Below are positions 1 to 8,327 of a DNA stretch of 64,000 nt, piece after piece. The stretch's first letter is position 1; every line of letters begins with the position of its first letter. Position numbers and translations under genes: made by a program. The stretch comes from Amycolatopsis tucumanensis (GTDB lineage: Bacteria > Actinomycetota > Actinomycetes > Mycobacteriales > Pseudonocardiaceae), in assembly GCF_021654135.1 (NCBI RefSeq), contig NZ_JAKGSD010000012.1:107072-171071 (forward strand), in the 5' to 3' direction. The notes under the pieces were generated by a model. It worked only from the letters and a program-made list of their open reading frames with translations. It searched no databases and was not told where the DNA came from.

Positions 1-1577
1 ACCCGGACACCATCCCCGGCGCGGCCGCGGCCGCCAGGCCGGACCTCATCGTCTGCCCGTTCCTGCGCCACCGGGTGCCCGACGCGGTGTGGCGCGCCCA
101 CCGCACGATCATCATCCACCCCGGTCCCCCCGGCGACCGGGGCCCGTCGTCCCTGGACTGGGCGATCATGGACGGTGAGCGCCGGTGGGGCGTCACCGCC
201 CTGCAGGCGACCGGGGACCTGGACGCCGGCCCGGTCTGGGCGTCGCGGACGTTCGCGATGCCCGCCGAGCCGCCGCGCAAGAGCACCCTCTACAACGGCG
301 AGGTCGCCGACGCCGCGGTGGACCTGATCGCCGAGGTGGTGACCAAGGCCGGCGACCCGGGGTTCGCGCCGCGGGACCACGACCGGGCCGGCATCGTCGG
401 GCGGTCCCGGCCGCCCGTGCGTCAACCGGACCGCTGCTTCTCCTGGGACGACGAGACCGGGCACATCCTGCGCCGCATCCGTGCCGCGGACGGCCGCCCC
501 GGCGTGCACACGATGCTGGCCGGTGTGCCGGTCGCGGTGTTCGACGCCCATCCCGGCACGGTCACGCCCGGCGAGCCGGGGACGATCGCGGCGCGGCGCC
601 ACGGGGCGGTGCTCGTCCGCACCGGCGATGGCGCCGTGTGGGTCGGTCACGCCCGGCGCCTGTCCCCCGGCCCGTCGGTGAAGCTGCCCGCCACGCAGGT
701 CCTCGGGCGCGCTCTCGCGGGTGTGCCCGAGGTGCTGGAGCCATTGGAGACCGACCAGCCGTCAGGCCCGCGGGAAATCGCCTACCGGCGGCAGGACGAC
801 GTCGGCCTGCTGCGGTTCGACTTCTACAACGGCACGATGTCCACCGCGCAGTGCCGCCGCCTCACCGCGGCCCTCCGGTACGCGGCCGCCCAGGACACCC
901 GGGTCCTGGTGCTGGCCGGCGGCGAGGTGTTCGCCAACGGCATCCACCTCGGTGCGATCGAGGCGCACCCGAACCCGGCGGCGGAAACGTGGCGCAACAT
1001 CACCGCGATCAACGACCTGTGCCGGGAGATCATCACCTGCACCGGGCAGGTCGTGGTGTCCGCGCTCGCCGGTGGCGCCGGCGCGGGTGGCGTGATGCTC
1101 GCGCTCGGCGCCGACGTCGTCCTCGCCAGGGACGGGATCGTGCTCAACCCGCACTACGAGACCATGGGCCTCTACGGCTCGGAGTACTGGACGTACGTGC
1201 TGCCTCGCCGGGTCGGGGAGGCGCAGTCGCGGCTGCTGACCAGCCGGTGCGAGCCGGTCAGCGCGGGCGAGGCGGCGGCACTCGGCATGGTCGACGAGGT
1301 CCTGCCGGCCGACCGGCAACGCTTCCCCGGCGCGGTGCTGGAGCGGGCCGCCGAACTGGCCGCCGGGTCGGATGCGCTCCTGCAGCGCAAACGCGCCGAC
1401 CGGGAGGCCGACGAGCAGCGCCGGCCACTGGAGACCTACCGGGTGCGGGAACTCGCGGAGATGAGCCACGACATCTTCGAGGACCGGCACGGTTTCGCCG
1501 CCGCCAGACGAGCCTTCCTCCACCCGGCGGCCCCCGCCCCGGCGGCGCGCCGCCCGGCGCTGCTCACCGGCGGGTGA
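1..1577 (+). CDS. hypX: HypX-type hydrogenase maturation factor, 5' end outside window
   Basis: Reading frame is open from the first base (first whole codon at 3), so the N-terminus lies upstream. HypX (HoxX) is known to make the CO ligand of [NiFe]-hydrogenase from N10-formyl-tetrahydrofolate in the cytosol. The visible first part is the end of a formyltransferase-like domain, with the IIHPGPPGDRGPSSLDWAI stretch. From about codon 255 it continues into a crotonase domain, with the AGGAGAGGVMLALGADVV loop and the NPHYETMGLYGSEYWTYVLPRR block typical of HypX. About 525 codons are present and only the extreme N-terminus is missing. It implies a hydrogenase locus to the left. A 54-base gap separates it from the convergent next gene. 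Confidence 0.88.
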   Translation, partial: PDTIPGAAAAARPDLIVCPFLRHRVPDAVWRAHRTIIIHPGPPGDRGPSSLDWAIMDGERRWGVTALQATGDLDAGPVWASRTFAMPAEPPRKSTLYNGEVADAAVDLIAEVVTKAGDPGFAPRDHDRAGIVGRSRPPVRQPDRCFSWDDETGHILRRIRAADGRPGVHTMLAGVPVAVFDAHPGTVTPGEPGTIAARRHGAVLVRTGDGAVWVGHARRLSPGPSVKLPATQVLGRALAGVPEVLEPLETDQPSGPREIAYRRQDDVGLLRFDFYNGTMSTAQCRRLTAALRYAAAQDTRVLVLAGGEVFANGIHLGAIEAHPNPAAETWRNITAINDLCREIITCTGQVVVSALAGGAGAGGVMLALGADVVLARDGIVLNPHYETMGLYGSEYWTYVLPRRVGEAQSRLLTSRCEPVSAGEAAALGMVDEVLPADRQRFPGAVLERAAELAAGSDALLQRKRADREADEQRRPLETYRVRELAEMSHDIFEDRHGFAAARRAFLHPAAPAPAARRPALLTGG

Positions 1578-1631
1578 GCAGGCAGGCGGATCGCCACCCG
1601 GCGGAGGTGGTCCAGAACGTCGGTGCGCTGG

Positions 1632-2252
1632 TCACATCCGCAGCGACGCTGTAGTCCACACGTCCACGCCGCGATGCGAGCCGGCAGCGTGGACGACGGC
1701 CAGACCGGTGCGGGCGGCGAACTCGCGGGCTTCCCGGGGACCGGCGAGCAGGACGGGATCACTGGAGCTGACGAGCGCGCAGCTCGCGACGACAGGGTGC
1801 AGTCCGGCTCGCGAGGCCAGCGCGAGGGCCGCGGGGAGCGTGCCACCCGTCGCGTCCGCCGCCGCCCGCACGGGGATGACGTGCCCCGGGCGGGTGAAGT
1901 CGCGGGGCGTGCTCGCAGGCGCGGCCAGCAGGCTGATCGTGCGGGCCCGGTCGGCCGCGGAGATACCCGTCGTCGTCCCGTGAGCGGCGTCCACGGCGAC
2001 GCAGTCGCGTTCCGGGGCGCCCCGGCTGCCGGGCGGGTACATCACGGGCAGGTCGAGCCGGTCGGCGTCGTCGTCGCTCAGCGCCACGCGGAGGAAACCC
2101 GCGCCGTGACGAACGAGGAAGGCCACGGCGTGCGCGGTGGCCCGCTCGGCAGCGAGCACCAGCTCGGCGCGCGGTCCGGGACCGCCGGCGGTGACCACCA
2201 CGATCGGGCGGCCGAGCGCCAGCGCGCGCACGGCGGCGAGGCCGGTGCTCAT
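1632..2252 (-). CDS. RibB-fold protein lacking the DHBP synthase active site
   Basis: A 206-residue protein alignable end to end with 3,4-dihydroxy-2-butanone-4-phosphate synthase. The TTGISAADR block (about residues 93-101) and RPGHVIPVR block are kept. The acidic metal and catalytic loop of the family (DREN-EGD type) is replaced by TAGGPGPRAE at residues 21-30. The HTEA motif and the later catalytic Glu (CEL becomes CAL) are also gone. Normal RibB chemistry is therefore unlikely. The ATG at 2252 overlaps the stop of the flavin reductase gene (ATGA), so the two are probably translated together. A flavin-binding, chaperone or regulatory role with the reductase is speculation. A longer upstream reading in the same frame is only the shadow of the neighbour. 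Confidence 0.85.
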   Translation of the reverse strand: MSTGLAAVRALALGRPIVVVTAGGPGPRAELVLAAERATAHAVAFLVRHGAGFLRVALSDDDADRLDLPVMYPPGSRGAPERDCVAVDAAHGTTTGISAADRARTISLLAAPASTPRDFTRPGHVIPVRAAADATGGTLPAALALASRAGLHPVVASCALVSSSDPVLLAGPREAREFAARTGLAVVHAAGSHRGVDVWTTASLRM

Positions 2253-2764
2253 CGGGCCTCCAGCGCGCGCACCGCGCTCAGGTGGAAGATCAACGGGCCG
2301 AACCTGTCGTCGGTGCGCGCGCCCAGCACCTCGAACAGGACGATGTCGTGATCCCCGGCGGGCACGGTCCGGTGGACCCGGCAGTCCAGCCACAGCGGGG
2401 CACCGGCCAGGAACACCGCTCCCTCGGGCGACGCCTCCCAGGTCGCGTCGGCGAAACGGTCAACACCGCGGGCGGCGAGGGCTGCGCTGAGCTCGGCGTG
2501 CTCGCCACCGAGCACGCTGATGCCGACCCGTCCGGCGGCGGCCAGCCGCGGCCACGTGGTGGAGCCGCGTCCGACGCAGACCGACACCAGTGCGGGTTCC
2601 AGCGACACCGAGGTGAACGAGCTGGCGGCCATGCCCACGGGCCCCTCCGGCCCGAGGGCGCACAATGCGGTGACCCCGCTCGGGAACCGGGCGAACGCGT
2701 TTCGCAGCGCGCGCCTGCGCTCAGCCTGATCCACGGACAACGGGGGAAGGAAGAGTGTTCTCAC
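2249..2764 (-). CDS. Flavin reductase (NADH:FMN oxidoreductase, HpaC-like)
   Basis: A 171-residue single-domain flavin reductase. The family signature is visible as FPSGVT near residue 27, GMAASSFTSVSLEPALVSV near 44-62, and GDHDIVLFEV near 137. Such proteins give reduced FMN or FAD to a partner monooxygenase. The likely client here is the luciferase-like oxygenase at 14917-16104, which shares the same upstream element. The GTG start at 2764 is chosen because a GAGGAG ribosome site lies about 8 bases upstream and the domain begins right after it. A longer frame up to 2872 runs through the promoter region. It is first in a two-gene operon with the RibB-like gene. Confidence 0.88.
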   Translation of the reverse strand: MRTLFLPPLSVDQAERRRALRNAFARFPSGVTALCALGPEGPVGMAASSFTSVSLEPALVSVCVGRGSTTWPRLAAAGRVGISVLGGEHAELSAALAARGVDRFADATWEASPEGAVFLAGAPLWLDCRVHRTVPAGDHDIVLFEVLGARTDDRFGPLIFHLSAVRALEAR

Positions 2765-2816
2765 GTCAACTCCTCGAGCCGGATCACAGCATGCTCTCCG
2801 CACCACCCGGCCCTGT

Positions 2817-2833
2817 CTGTGACCCACGTCCGG
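2817..2833 (-). promoter_or_regulatory. Crp-like operator, copy 1 (CCGGA-N6-TCACAG)
   Basis: On the minus strand this reads CCGGA-CGTGGG-TCACAG, 52 bases before the GTG of the flavin reductase gene. The TCACA half matches the half-site read by Crp-type recognition helices. The other half is degenerate. The same element occurs at three more promoters of this region, always in the same orientation to the gene. Confidence 0.65.
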
Positions 2834-2851
2834 GCACCGGACCCGCGGTTG

Positions 2852-2868
2852 ACGGACGCAAGTCACAG
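2852..2868 (+). promoter_or_regulatory. Crp-like operator, copy 2, facing the plus operon
   Basis: Reads ACGGA-CGCAAG-TCACAG on the plus strand, 93 bases before the ATG at 2962. With copy 1 it makes an inverted pair in the 197-base divergent intergenic region, one copy per direction. It could serve autoregulation of the Crp-type gene, which is second in the plus operon. Confidence 0.6.
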
Positions 2869-2961
2869 ACACGATCGTCCTTCCTGGAAAGGATCGTCCA
2901 GGTCGCGGACCGAAACCCGGCAGGAGGGCATCGACGTGGATGCAACGACACAGGAGAAGCC

Positions 2962-3885
2962 ATGAACACGGGCCGTTCCGTGGAAACCGATGACGGTGTC
3001 CGGCTGCACGTGACCGACACCGGCAACGGCGTTCCGGTGCTCTTCCTCCACGAGTACGCCGGCGACCACCGGAGCTGGTCGCGGCAGGTGGCCGGTCTCC
3101 AGGACGACCACCGGTGCATCACCTACGCGGCGCGCGGCTACCCGCCCTCCGACGTTCCGGCAAGCCCGTCGGCCTACTCGTGGCAGCGGGCCGTCGACGA
3201 CGCGCTGACGGTGCTCGACGCGCTGGAGGTCGACGCCGCCCACGTGGTCGGACTGTCGATGGGCGGCTACACCGCCGTCCAGCTCGGGCTGCGCCACCCC
3301 GGCCGGGTGCGCTCGGTCATGGCGGTCAGCGTCGGGTCCGGTTCCGACCCGGCCACCCGGGCGGGCTACCTGACGGAGACCAGGATCGTCGCGGAGCAGC
3401 TCCGGTCGCGGGGAGCCGGGTTCGTCGGACGCAAGTTCGCCGAAGGCCCCAGCCGGGTGCAGCTCAAGCACCACAACGAGCCCGCGTGGCACGAGTTCGT
3501 CGAACAGTTCGCGGAACACTCCGCGGAGGGACTGGCGCTCACCGTCCTCGAGATCCAGGGCCGCCGGCCGTCCCTGCACGACCTGGCCGGCGAGTTCCGG
3601 AGTTTCCCGGTCCCCCTCCTGGTCGTCAACGGTGACGAGGACGAGGCGTGCTTGTCCACGGGCTTGATGCTGAAGCGGACCGCGCCCGCGTGCGGCATGC
3701 TGGTCCTGCCCAACAGCGGGCACGTCCCCAACCTGGAGAACCCGCAGCGGTTCAACGACATCGCCCGCGGCTTCTTCCAGTCGGTCGAATCGGGCAGCTG
3801 GCCGGAACGGGACCCGCGCTCGCGCTTCACCTCCCAGTTCGGACTCGACCAGCTCGATTCCGGGGAACCGGCGGCGGTGGAATGA
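2962..3885 (+). CDS. Alpha/beta hydrolase
   Basis: A 307-residue alpha/beta-fold hydrolase with the nucleophile elbow GLSMGG (Ser about residue 99), an HE-YAGDHRSW oxyanion region near residue 30, an acid in the NGDEDEA stretch and a catalytic His in NSGHVPN. The substrate is not evident; an ester, lactone or ring-cleavage product is possible. The start is ATG 2962 because an AGGAGA ribosome site precedes it and the domain starts there. The frame is open further upstream, but that part crosses the operator region. It is the first gene of the operon 2962-8262, and its stop overlaps the next start (ATGA). Confidence 0.88.
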   Translation: MNTGRSVETDDGVRLHVTDTGNGVPVLFLHEYAGDHRSWSRQVAGLQDDHRCITYAARGYPPSDVPASPSAYSWQRAVDDALTVLDALEVDAAHVVGLSMGGYTAVQLGLRHPGRVRSVMAVSVGSGSDPATRAGYLTETRIVAEQLRSRGAGFVGRKFAEGPSRVQLKHHNEPAWHEFVEQFAEHSAEGLALTVLEIQGRRPSLHDLAGEFRSFPVPLLVVNGDEDEACLSTGLMLKRTAPACGMLVLPNSGHVPNLENPQRFNDIARGFFQSVESGSWPERDPRSRFTSQFGLDQLDSGEPAAVE

Positions 3886-4598
3886 ACCGCGCACAGATCC
3901 CGGCCGCGGCGCTCCAGGCGTGGTCGAAGAGCTTCCTGTCCGGACAGGATCCGGAGATCCGCGACGCGCTCCTCGCGGACAGCCGGGTGGTGACCTACTC
4001 CGCGGGCACCGTCATCTGCCGCGGGAACTCCGACTACCGGGTGACGCTCGTCCACAAGGGACGGATTCGCGCGAAGGTGACGTCCTGGGACGGGCGGGAG
4101 GTCACCACGCGGTACGCGACGGCCGGGCACTTCACCGCCCTGCCCGCGATGTTGACCGACGGTGCACCGTCGTCGCTGGAAGCGGTGACGATGTGCGAGG
4201 TCTCGGTGCTGAACCCGAACACCTTCCGCCGCCTCATGCGGACCCGGGCGGAACTCGCCTACCAGGTCGCCGTGTACCTGGCGGAGTCCACCTACGAAAC
4301 CGTGGCCTACCTCGAGGACAACCTGTTCAACTCCGTCCAGCAGCGGCTGAGCCGGCACCTGCTCGAGATGGCCACCCCCACCGTGAACGGGCTGTTGGTG
4401 CAGACGGACCAGACCGATCTCGCGCACACCATCGGGTCGGTGCGCGAGGTCGTCGCCCGCGCGCTCAAGAAGCTGGACGACATCGGGGCGATCCGCCGTT
4501 ACCGGCGGCAGATCTGGATCGAGGACCCGGCGCTGCTGAGGTCGTTCGCGTCGACGGACCTGCGGGGCCGTCGCCTGCCCGAAGCGAGGGACAGTTGA
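3882..4598 (+). CDS. Crp/Fnr family transcriptional regulator
   Basis: A 238-residue regulator with an N-terminal cyclic-nucleotide-binding-like beta-roll (about 15-130), a long dimer helix (about 130-160) and a C-terminal winged helix. The recognition helix contains REVVAR at about residues 188-193, matching the R-E-x-V-x-R pattern with which E. coli Crp reads TGTGA half-sites. The effector is unknown; the cAMP-contact residues are not clearly kept. I saw no cysteine cluster for an Fnr-type iron-sulfur centre. Its position inside a catabolic operon and the TCACA-containing elements before four local transcription units make it the best candidate for their local regulator. Confidence 0.9.
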   Translation: MNRAQIPAAALQAWSKSFLSGQDPEIRDALLADSRVVTYSAGTVICRGNSDYRVTLVHKGRIRAKVTSWDGREVTTRYATAGHFTALPAMLTDGAPSSLEAVTMCEVSVLNPNTFRRLMRTRAELAYQVAVYLAESTYETVAYLEDNLFNSVQQRLSRHLLEMATPTVNGLLVQTDQTDLAHTIGSVREVVARALKKLDDIGAIRRYRRQIWIEDPALLRSFASTDLRGRRLPEARDS

Positions 4599-5569
4599 GC
4601 CAGTACCGGATGGACGAGGAGCTGGTGCCGTCGATCGCCGCCCTGCCCACGGTCGACCGAACCGACGTCGCGGAAGCCCGCCGGATCGCGTCGAGCCGGT
4701 ACACCAGGTCCGGCCCGGTCGAGGGTGTGAGTGTTCGTGATTACTCGTGCGCCGCCGCGGACGGGCACGTCATCGCACTCCGCGTGTACCGGCCGTCCCG
4801 CCGGACGAACAGCGGTGCGATCTACCACGTCCACGGCGGCGGATTCATCCTGGGCGATCTGGACATGAGCCACCTCCGCAACGCCGAGATCGCGCGGGAA
4901 ACCGACGCGGTCGTCGTCGCCGTGGACTACCGGCTGGCTCCGGAGTGGCCCTTCCCGACACCGTTGGACGATGTCTACAGCGGACTTCTCTGGTTGTGCG
5001 AACACGCCGGCGAGCTGGGGATCGACCCCTCCCTGATCGTCTTGCACGGGGTGAGCGCGGGCGGCGCGCTCGCGGCCGCGGCCGCCCTGCTGGCCCGCGA
5101 CCGGAACGGGCCCCCGGTCCGCTTCCAGTTCCTCAAATCGCCGGCGCTGGACGACCGGCTCCGGACGGCGAGCAGCAGGCGGTTCACCGACACGCCCGCG
5201 CTCACCCGCGGGGACGCCGAGATCAGCTGGTCCGCCTACCTCGGCCGGGCAGCCGGCGCGGTGTCGCCCTACGCCGCGCCCGCCCGCGCCACCGACCTGA
5301 CGAACCTGCCCCCGGCGTACGTCTCCGTCGCCGAGTTCGATCCGCTGCGCGACGAAGGAATCGACTTCGCGCGATCACTGCTGGCGGCCGGGGTGCCCGT
5401 CGAACTGCACCTGTTCCCCGGCACCTACCACGGCTCCGGCTCGGTACGGGAAGCGGCGGTGAGCCGGCGGGAGCTGTCCGAGGAGGTAGCGGTGCTGCGC
5501 AAGGTCCTGGAGCGGCCGGGACGACCAGCCACACCGCGAGACGACGAGGGGAACCGGGCACATGTCTGA
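4595..5569 (+). CDS. HSL-family esterase/lipase (alpha/beta hydrolase)
   Basis: A 324-residue hormone-sensitive-lipase-type esterase. It has the HGGG oxyanion motif in YHVHGGGFILGD, the nucleophile GVSAGG, the acid in AEFDPLRDEG and the His in TYHGSG. It would hydrolyse short or medium esters in the cytosol. The TTG at 4595 overlaps the previous stop (TTGA) and has GAGGGA about 6 bases upstream. ATG 4610 is an alternative start with little loss. Its end overlaps the next gene by 8 bases. Confidence 0.85.
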   Translation: MSQYRMDEELVPSIAALPTVDRTDVAEARRIASSRYTRSGPVEGVSVRDYSCAAADGHVIALRVYRPSRRTNSGAIYHVHGGGFILGDLDMSHLRNAEIARETDAVVVAVDYRLAPEWPFPTPLDDVYSGLLWLCEHAGELGIDPSLIVLHGVSAGGALAAAAALLARDRNGPPVRFQFLKSPALDDRLRTASSRRFTDTPALTRGDAEISWSAYLGRAAGAVSPYAAPARATDLTNLPPAYVSVAEFDPLRDEGIDFARSLLAAGVPVELHLFPGTYHGSGSVREAAVSRRELSEEVAVLRKVLERPGRPATPRDDEGNRAHV

Positions 5570-6791
5570 GGCGAGCGTGACGACGGAGCAGCACTTCCTC
5601 AGCGGCGTGCGGGTCCTGGACATCACCGGCGCACTGGCCGGGCCGTACTGCACCACCATCCTGTCCGACCTCGGCGCCGAGGTCATCAAGGTCGAACCCG
5701 TCGACGGGGACTCGCTCCGGCGGCGTCTGGTCGGGCCGGAACAGCGCCCGCTGCCGTTCGACCTGATCCACCGCAACAAGCGGAGCTTCGCGGTCGACAT
5801 CAAGACCGAGCGCGGGCAGAACCTGGTCAGGGCTCTGGCTCGCCGGTCGGACGTGCTGGTGGAGAACTTCCGGGTCGGCGCGCTCGCGCGGCAGGGACTG
5901 TCCTACGAAGACCTGAAGGACGACTGCCCGGACCTCGTGTACTGCTCGATCTCCGGCTTCGGCCAGTACGGGCCGATGCGGAGCGCGAAAGGCATCGACC
6001 TGGTCGCCCAGGCCTACGGCGGGCTGCTCAGCGTGACCGGAAGCACGAGCGGGGAGCTGGCGAAGGCGGGCTACCCCATCGGGGACCTGGGCACCGGGAT
6101 GTGGGGCGCCATCGGCGTGCTGGCGGCGCTGCACCGCGTCCGGGCGGGACTCGGCGGCTCCCACATCGACGTGTCCCTCGCGGACACGATCGCCGGATGG
6201 TCGTTGTGGGAGGTCGCCGATTACGCCGGGACGGGCGAGCCGCCGGGTCCGCTGGGCACCGCGCACCGGCTCACCGCGCCGTACGAGGCGTTCACCTGCG
6301 GCGACGACGCGGTGCTCGTGATCGGCGTGACCGAGCGCTCGTGGCGCGACTTCTGCGCGGTGCTCGACCTCGACCTCTCCGGCGACGAGCGCTTCCGCGG
6401 CGAGTACAGCCGCTTCGTCCACCGCGAGCAGCTCGCCGGGCTGCTCCAGGCCCGGTTCCGGACGGCGCCGAGGGATCACTGGATCGAGCGGCTCCGTGAA
6501 GCGGGCGTGCCGTGCGGGCCCGTCCACACCGTCCCCGAGATGCTGGACGACGCCCAGTACGCGGCCCGCGAGATGTTCCCGGGCGACGTCGAGCGGTTCG
6601 GGCACCGCCGCGTGGTGAACACGCCGCTCATCGCCGACGGCGCGCCCCGCGCGCGGCGGAAGGCGCCCGGGATCGGGCAGGACACGGTCGACCTGCTGAC
6701 CGAGCTGGGAATCGATGACCACGAGGTCCGGGCCCTGGTGCGAAACGGCGTGGTCGCCGCGGCTCCGGCCCCGGACGCGAAGGCCGGCTGA
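5562..6791 (+). CDS. CaiB/BaiF family CoA-transferase
   Basis: A 409-residue class III CoA-transferase, which moves CoA between carboxylic acids. Typical blocks are ALAGPYCTTILSDLGAEVIK near residue 20, the NKRSFAVD-KTERG region near 70, and KGIDLVAQAYGG carrying the likely catalytic Asp near 145. The C-terminal part has GVPCGPVHTVPEM. It would activate an acid, or exchange CoA with a product acid, for the crotonase and SDR that follow. It starts inside the end of the lipase gene, so coupling is likely. Confidence 0.9.
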   Translation: MSEASVTTEQHFLSGVRVLDITGALAGPYCTTILSDLGAEVIKVEPVDGDSLRRRLVGPEQRPLPFDLIHRNKRSFAVDIKTERGQNLVRALARRSDVLVENFRVGALARQGLSYEDLKDDCPDLVYCSISGFGQYGPMRSAKGIDLVAQAYGGLLSVTGSTSGELAKAGYPIGDLGTGMWGAIGVLAALHRVRAGLGGSHIDVSLADTIAGWSLWEVADYAGTGEPPGPLGTAHRLTAPYEAFTCGDDAVLVIGVTERSWRDFCAVLDLDLSGDERFRGEYSRFVHREQLAGLLQARFRTAPRDHWIERLREAGVPCGPVHTVPEMLDDAQYAAREMFPGDVERFGHRRVVNTPLIADGAPRARRKAPGIGQDTVDLLTELGIDDHEVRALVRNGVVAAAPAPDAKAG

Positions 6792-6793
6792 GG

Positions 6794-7447
6794 ATGAGCG
6801 GTTCGATGCAACTGGACATCGCAGACCGGGTCGCCCGGCTCACGATCAGCAGGCCCGAGAAGCGGAACGCGATGTCCGGCGACATGTGGCAGGAACTGGT
6901 CCGGCATGTCAGGAGGATCGACGAGACACCGGGAATCGCGGCCGTCGTGCTGCGGGGCTCCGGCGGGAGTTTCTCCGCGGGCGGGGACCTCGCGGAGTTG
7001 AGTTCGTCCGATCCGGACCACGTCGCCGCCTACCGGCACCTGGCCGAGACCGCTGTCCTGGCGCTGACGGAGCTCGCACCGCCCAAGATCGCGGAGATCG
7101 ACGGGACGTGTTTCGGCGCGGGTTGCAGCCTCGCGCTCGCCTGCGACGTCCGGATCTGTTCGCCGGCGGCGAACTTCCGGATACCGGCGCTCGGTCACGG
7201 CCTGACCTACGAGCCGGTTTTCGTGCGCCGGCTGGTGCAGGCGGTCGGCACCGGCCCGGCGGGGCTGCTGCTGTACGGCGGGGAACGCTGGAACGCTGAG
7301 CAGGCCGCGGCTCATGGCCTGGTCGACAAGTGCGCGCAGGACGCGGCGGCCGCGGTCGGGGAGATCGTGGCCTGGCTGCGCGGCGCGGACGTCGACGACA
7401 TCGTCTCGACGGCGATGTCCATCAGGACCGCCACGCGGTCCCGGTAG
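6794..7447 (+). CDS. Crotonase-fold protein without the classical hydratase glutamates
   Basis: A 217-residue enoyl-CoA hydratase/isomerase family protein, shorter than the usual 255-260 because the C-terminal helical part is reduced. The CoA oxyanion-hole segments SFSAGGDL (about 59-66) and GAGCSLALACD (about 108-118) are present. Ser112 and Ala132 sit where the two catalytic Glu residues of hydratases are found. It may be an isomerase using another acid (an acidic residue in LTYEP is near the PaaG Asp position), a thioesterase-like member, or inactive. It lies 2 bases after the CoA-transferase gene. Confidence 0.85.
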   Translation: MSGSMQLDIADRVARLTISRPEKRNAMSGDMWQELVRHVRRIDETPGIAAVVLRGSGGSFSAGGDLAELSSSDPDHVAAYRHLAETAVLALTELAPPKIAEIDGTCFGAGCSLALACDVRICSPAANFRIPALGHGLTYEPVFVRRLVQAVGTGPAGLLLYGGERWNAEQAAAHGLVDKCAQDAAAAVGEIVAWLRGADVDDIVSTAMSIRTATRSR

Positions 7448-7458
7448 GAAAGGTCACC

Positions 7459-8262
7459 ATGGATCTGCAGTTGAAGGGTGCCCGGGCGGTCGTCACGGGA
7501 GGATCCCGTGGGCTCGGGCTGGCCATCGCGCGCGGGCTCCTCGCCGAGGGCGCCCGGGTGGCGCTCGTCGCCAGGGACGCGCGGCGGCTCGGCGCCGCCG
7601 CGGACGGCCTCCGCTCCGGCGCCACGGCAGCGGAGGTCCTCGCCGTCCCGGCGGACACCACCGACGACTCCTCGGTCCGGACCATGGCCGAGCAGGTCGT
7701 GACCGCCTGGGGCGGTGTCGACGTGCTGGTGAACGCCGCCGCCCAGCCGTCCTTCGCCTCCGCTCCCCCACCGCTGGCCGATCTCACCGACGGCGAGGTG
7801 CTGGCGGACTTCGACACCAAGGTCCTCGGTTACCTCCGGTGCGCCCGCGCCCTCGCGCCGCACATGATCCGGCAGGGGCAGGGACGGATCGTGAACATCT
7901 CCGGTCTCAACGCCCGCCGCACCGGCTCCGTCTCCGGGACGATCCGCAACGTGGCGGTCGCCGCCCTCACCGCGAACCTCGCCGACGAACTCGGCCCGCA
8001 CGGTGTCGGGGTCACGGTCGTGCACCCGGGTCTCGTGGAGACCGAACGCACCCCACGGCTCGTCGCGGACCGGGCGGCGGCCGGCGGGCTCACCGAGGAG
8101 CAGGTCCGCGCCCAGCTGGCCGCGACGACGAGCCTCCGGCGTCTCGTCACCGCGGAGGAGGTCGCGGACGTGGTCGTGTTCCTGTGCTCGCCCCGGGCGG
8201 CCGCCGTGACGGGAGACGCGGTGTCCGTGGCGGGCGGCAACCGCGGAGCGGTGCACTACTGA
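7459..8262 (+). CDS. SDR-family protein lacking the YxxxK motif
   Basis: A 267-residue short-chain dehydrogenase/reductase fold with the nucleotide-binding TGGSRGLG at residues 13-20 and NAAAQP for the usual NNAG. At the active site, where YxxxK is expected, the protein has Gly160 and Asn164 (SGTIRNVAV). Standard SDR catalysis is doubtful. A small subgroup of SDRs with an Asn at this place exists, so a changed chemistry is possible. ATG 7459 has an AGGAAAGG ribosome site. It is the last gene of the operon and is followed by a strong hairpin. Confidence 0.85.
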   Translation: MDLQLKGARAVVTGGSRGLGLAIARGLLAEGARVALVARDARRLGAAADGLRSGATAAEVLAVPADTTDDSSVRTMAEQVVTAWGGVDVLVNAAAQPSFASAPPPLADLTDGEVLADFDTKVLGYLRCARALAPHMIRQGQGRIVNISGLNARRTGSVSGTIRNVAVAALTANLADELGPHGVGVTVVHPGLVETERTPRLVADRAAAGGLTEEQVRAQLAATTSLRRLVTAEEVADVVVFLCSPRAAAVTGDAVSVAGGNRGAVHY

Positions 8263-8286
8263 AGCGAGATCACGGCGGAGCTGCTG

Positions 8287-8326
8287 GCTGGTTGTGCCGC
8301 CCATGACCGTGGGCGGCACAACCAGC
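8287..8326. terminator. 17-bp perfect hairpin between convergent operons
   Basis: Two perfect 17-base arms (8287-8303 and 8310-8326) enclose a 6-base loop. It lies between the stop of the SDR gene (8262) and the stop of the convergent metallo-hydrolase gene (8328-8330). There is no T tract, which is usual for actinomycete terminators. It probably serves both strands. Confidence 0.75.
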
Positions 8327-8327
8327 A

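Noticed and set aside
3920..4594. N-terminal extension of the HSL lipase frame
   Set aside because: It overlaps the Crp-type gene in another frame and has no domain character.
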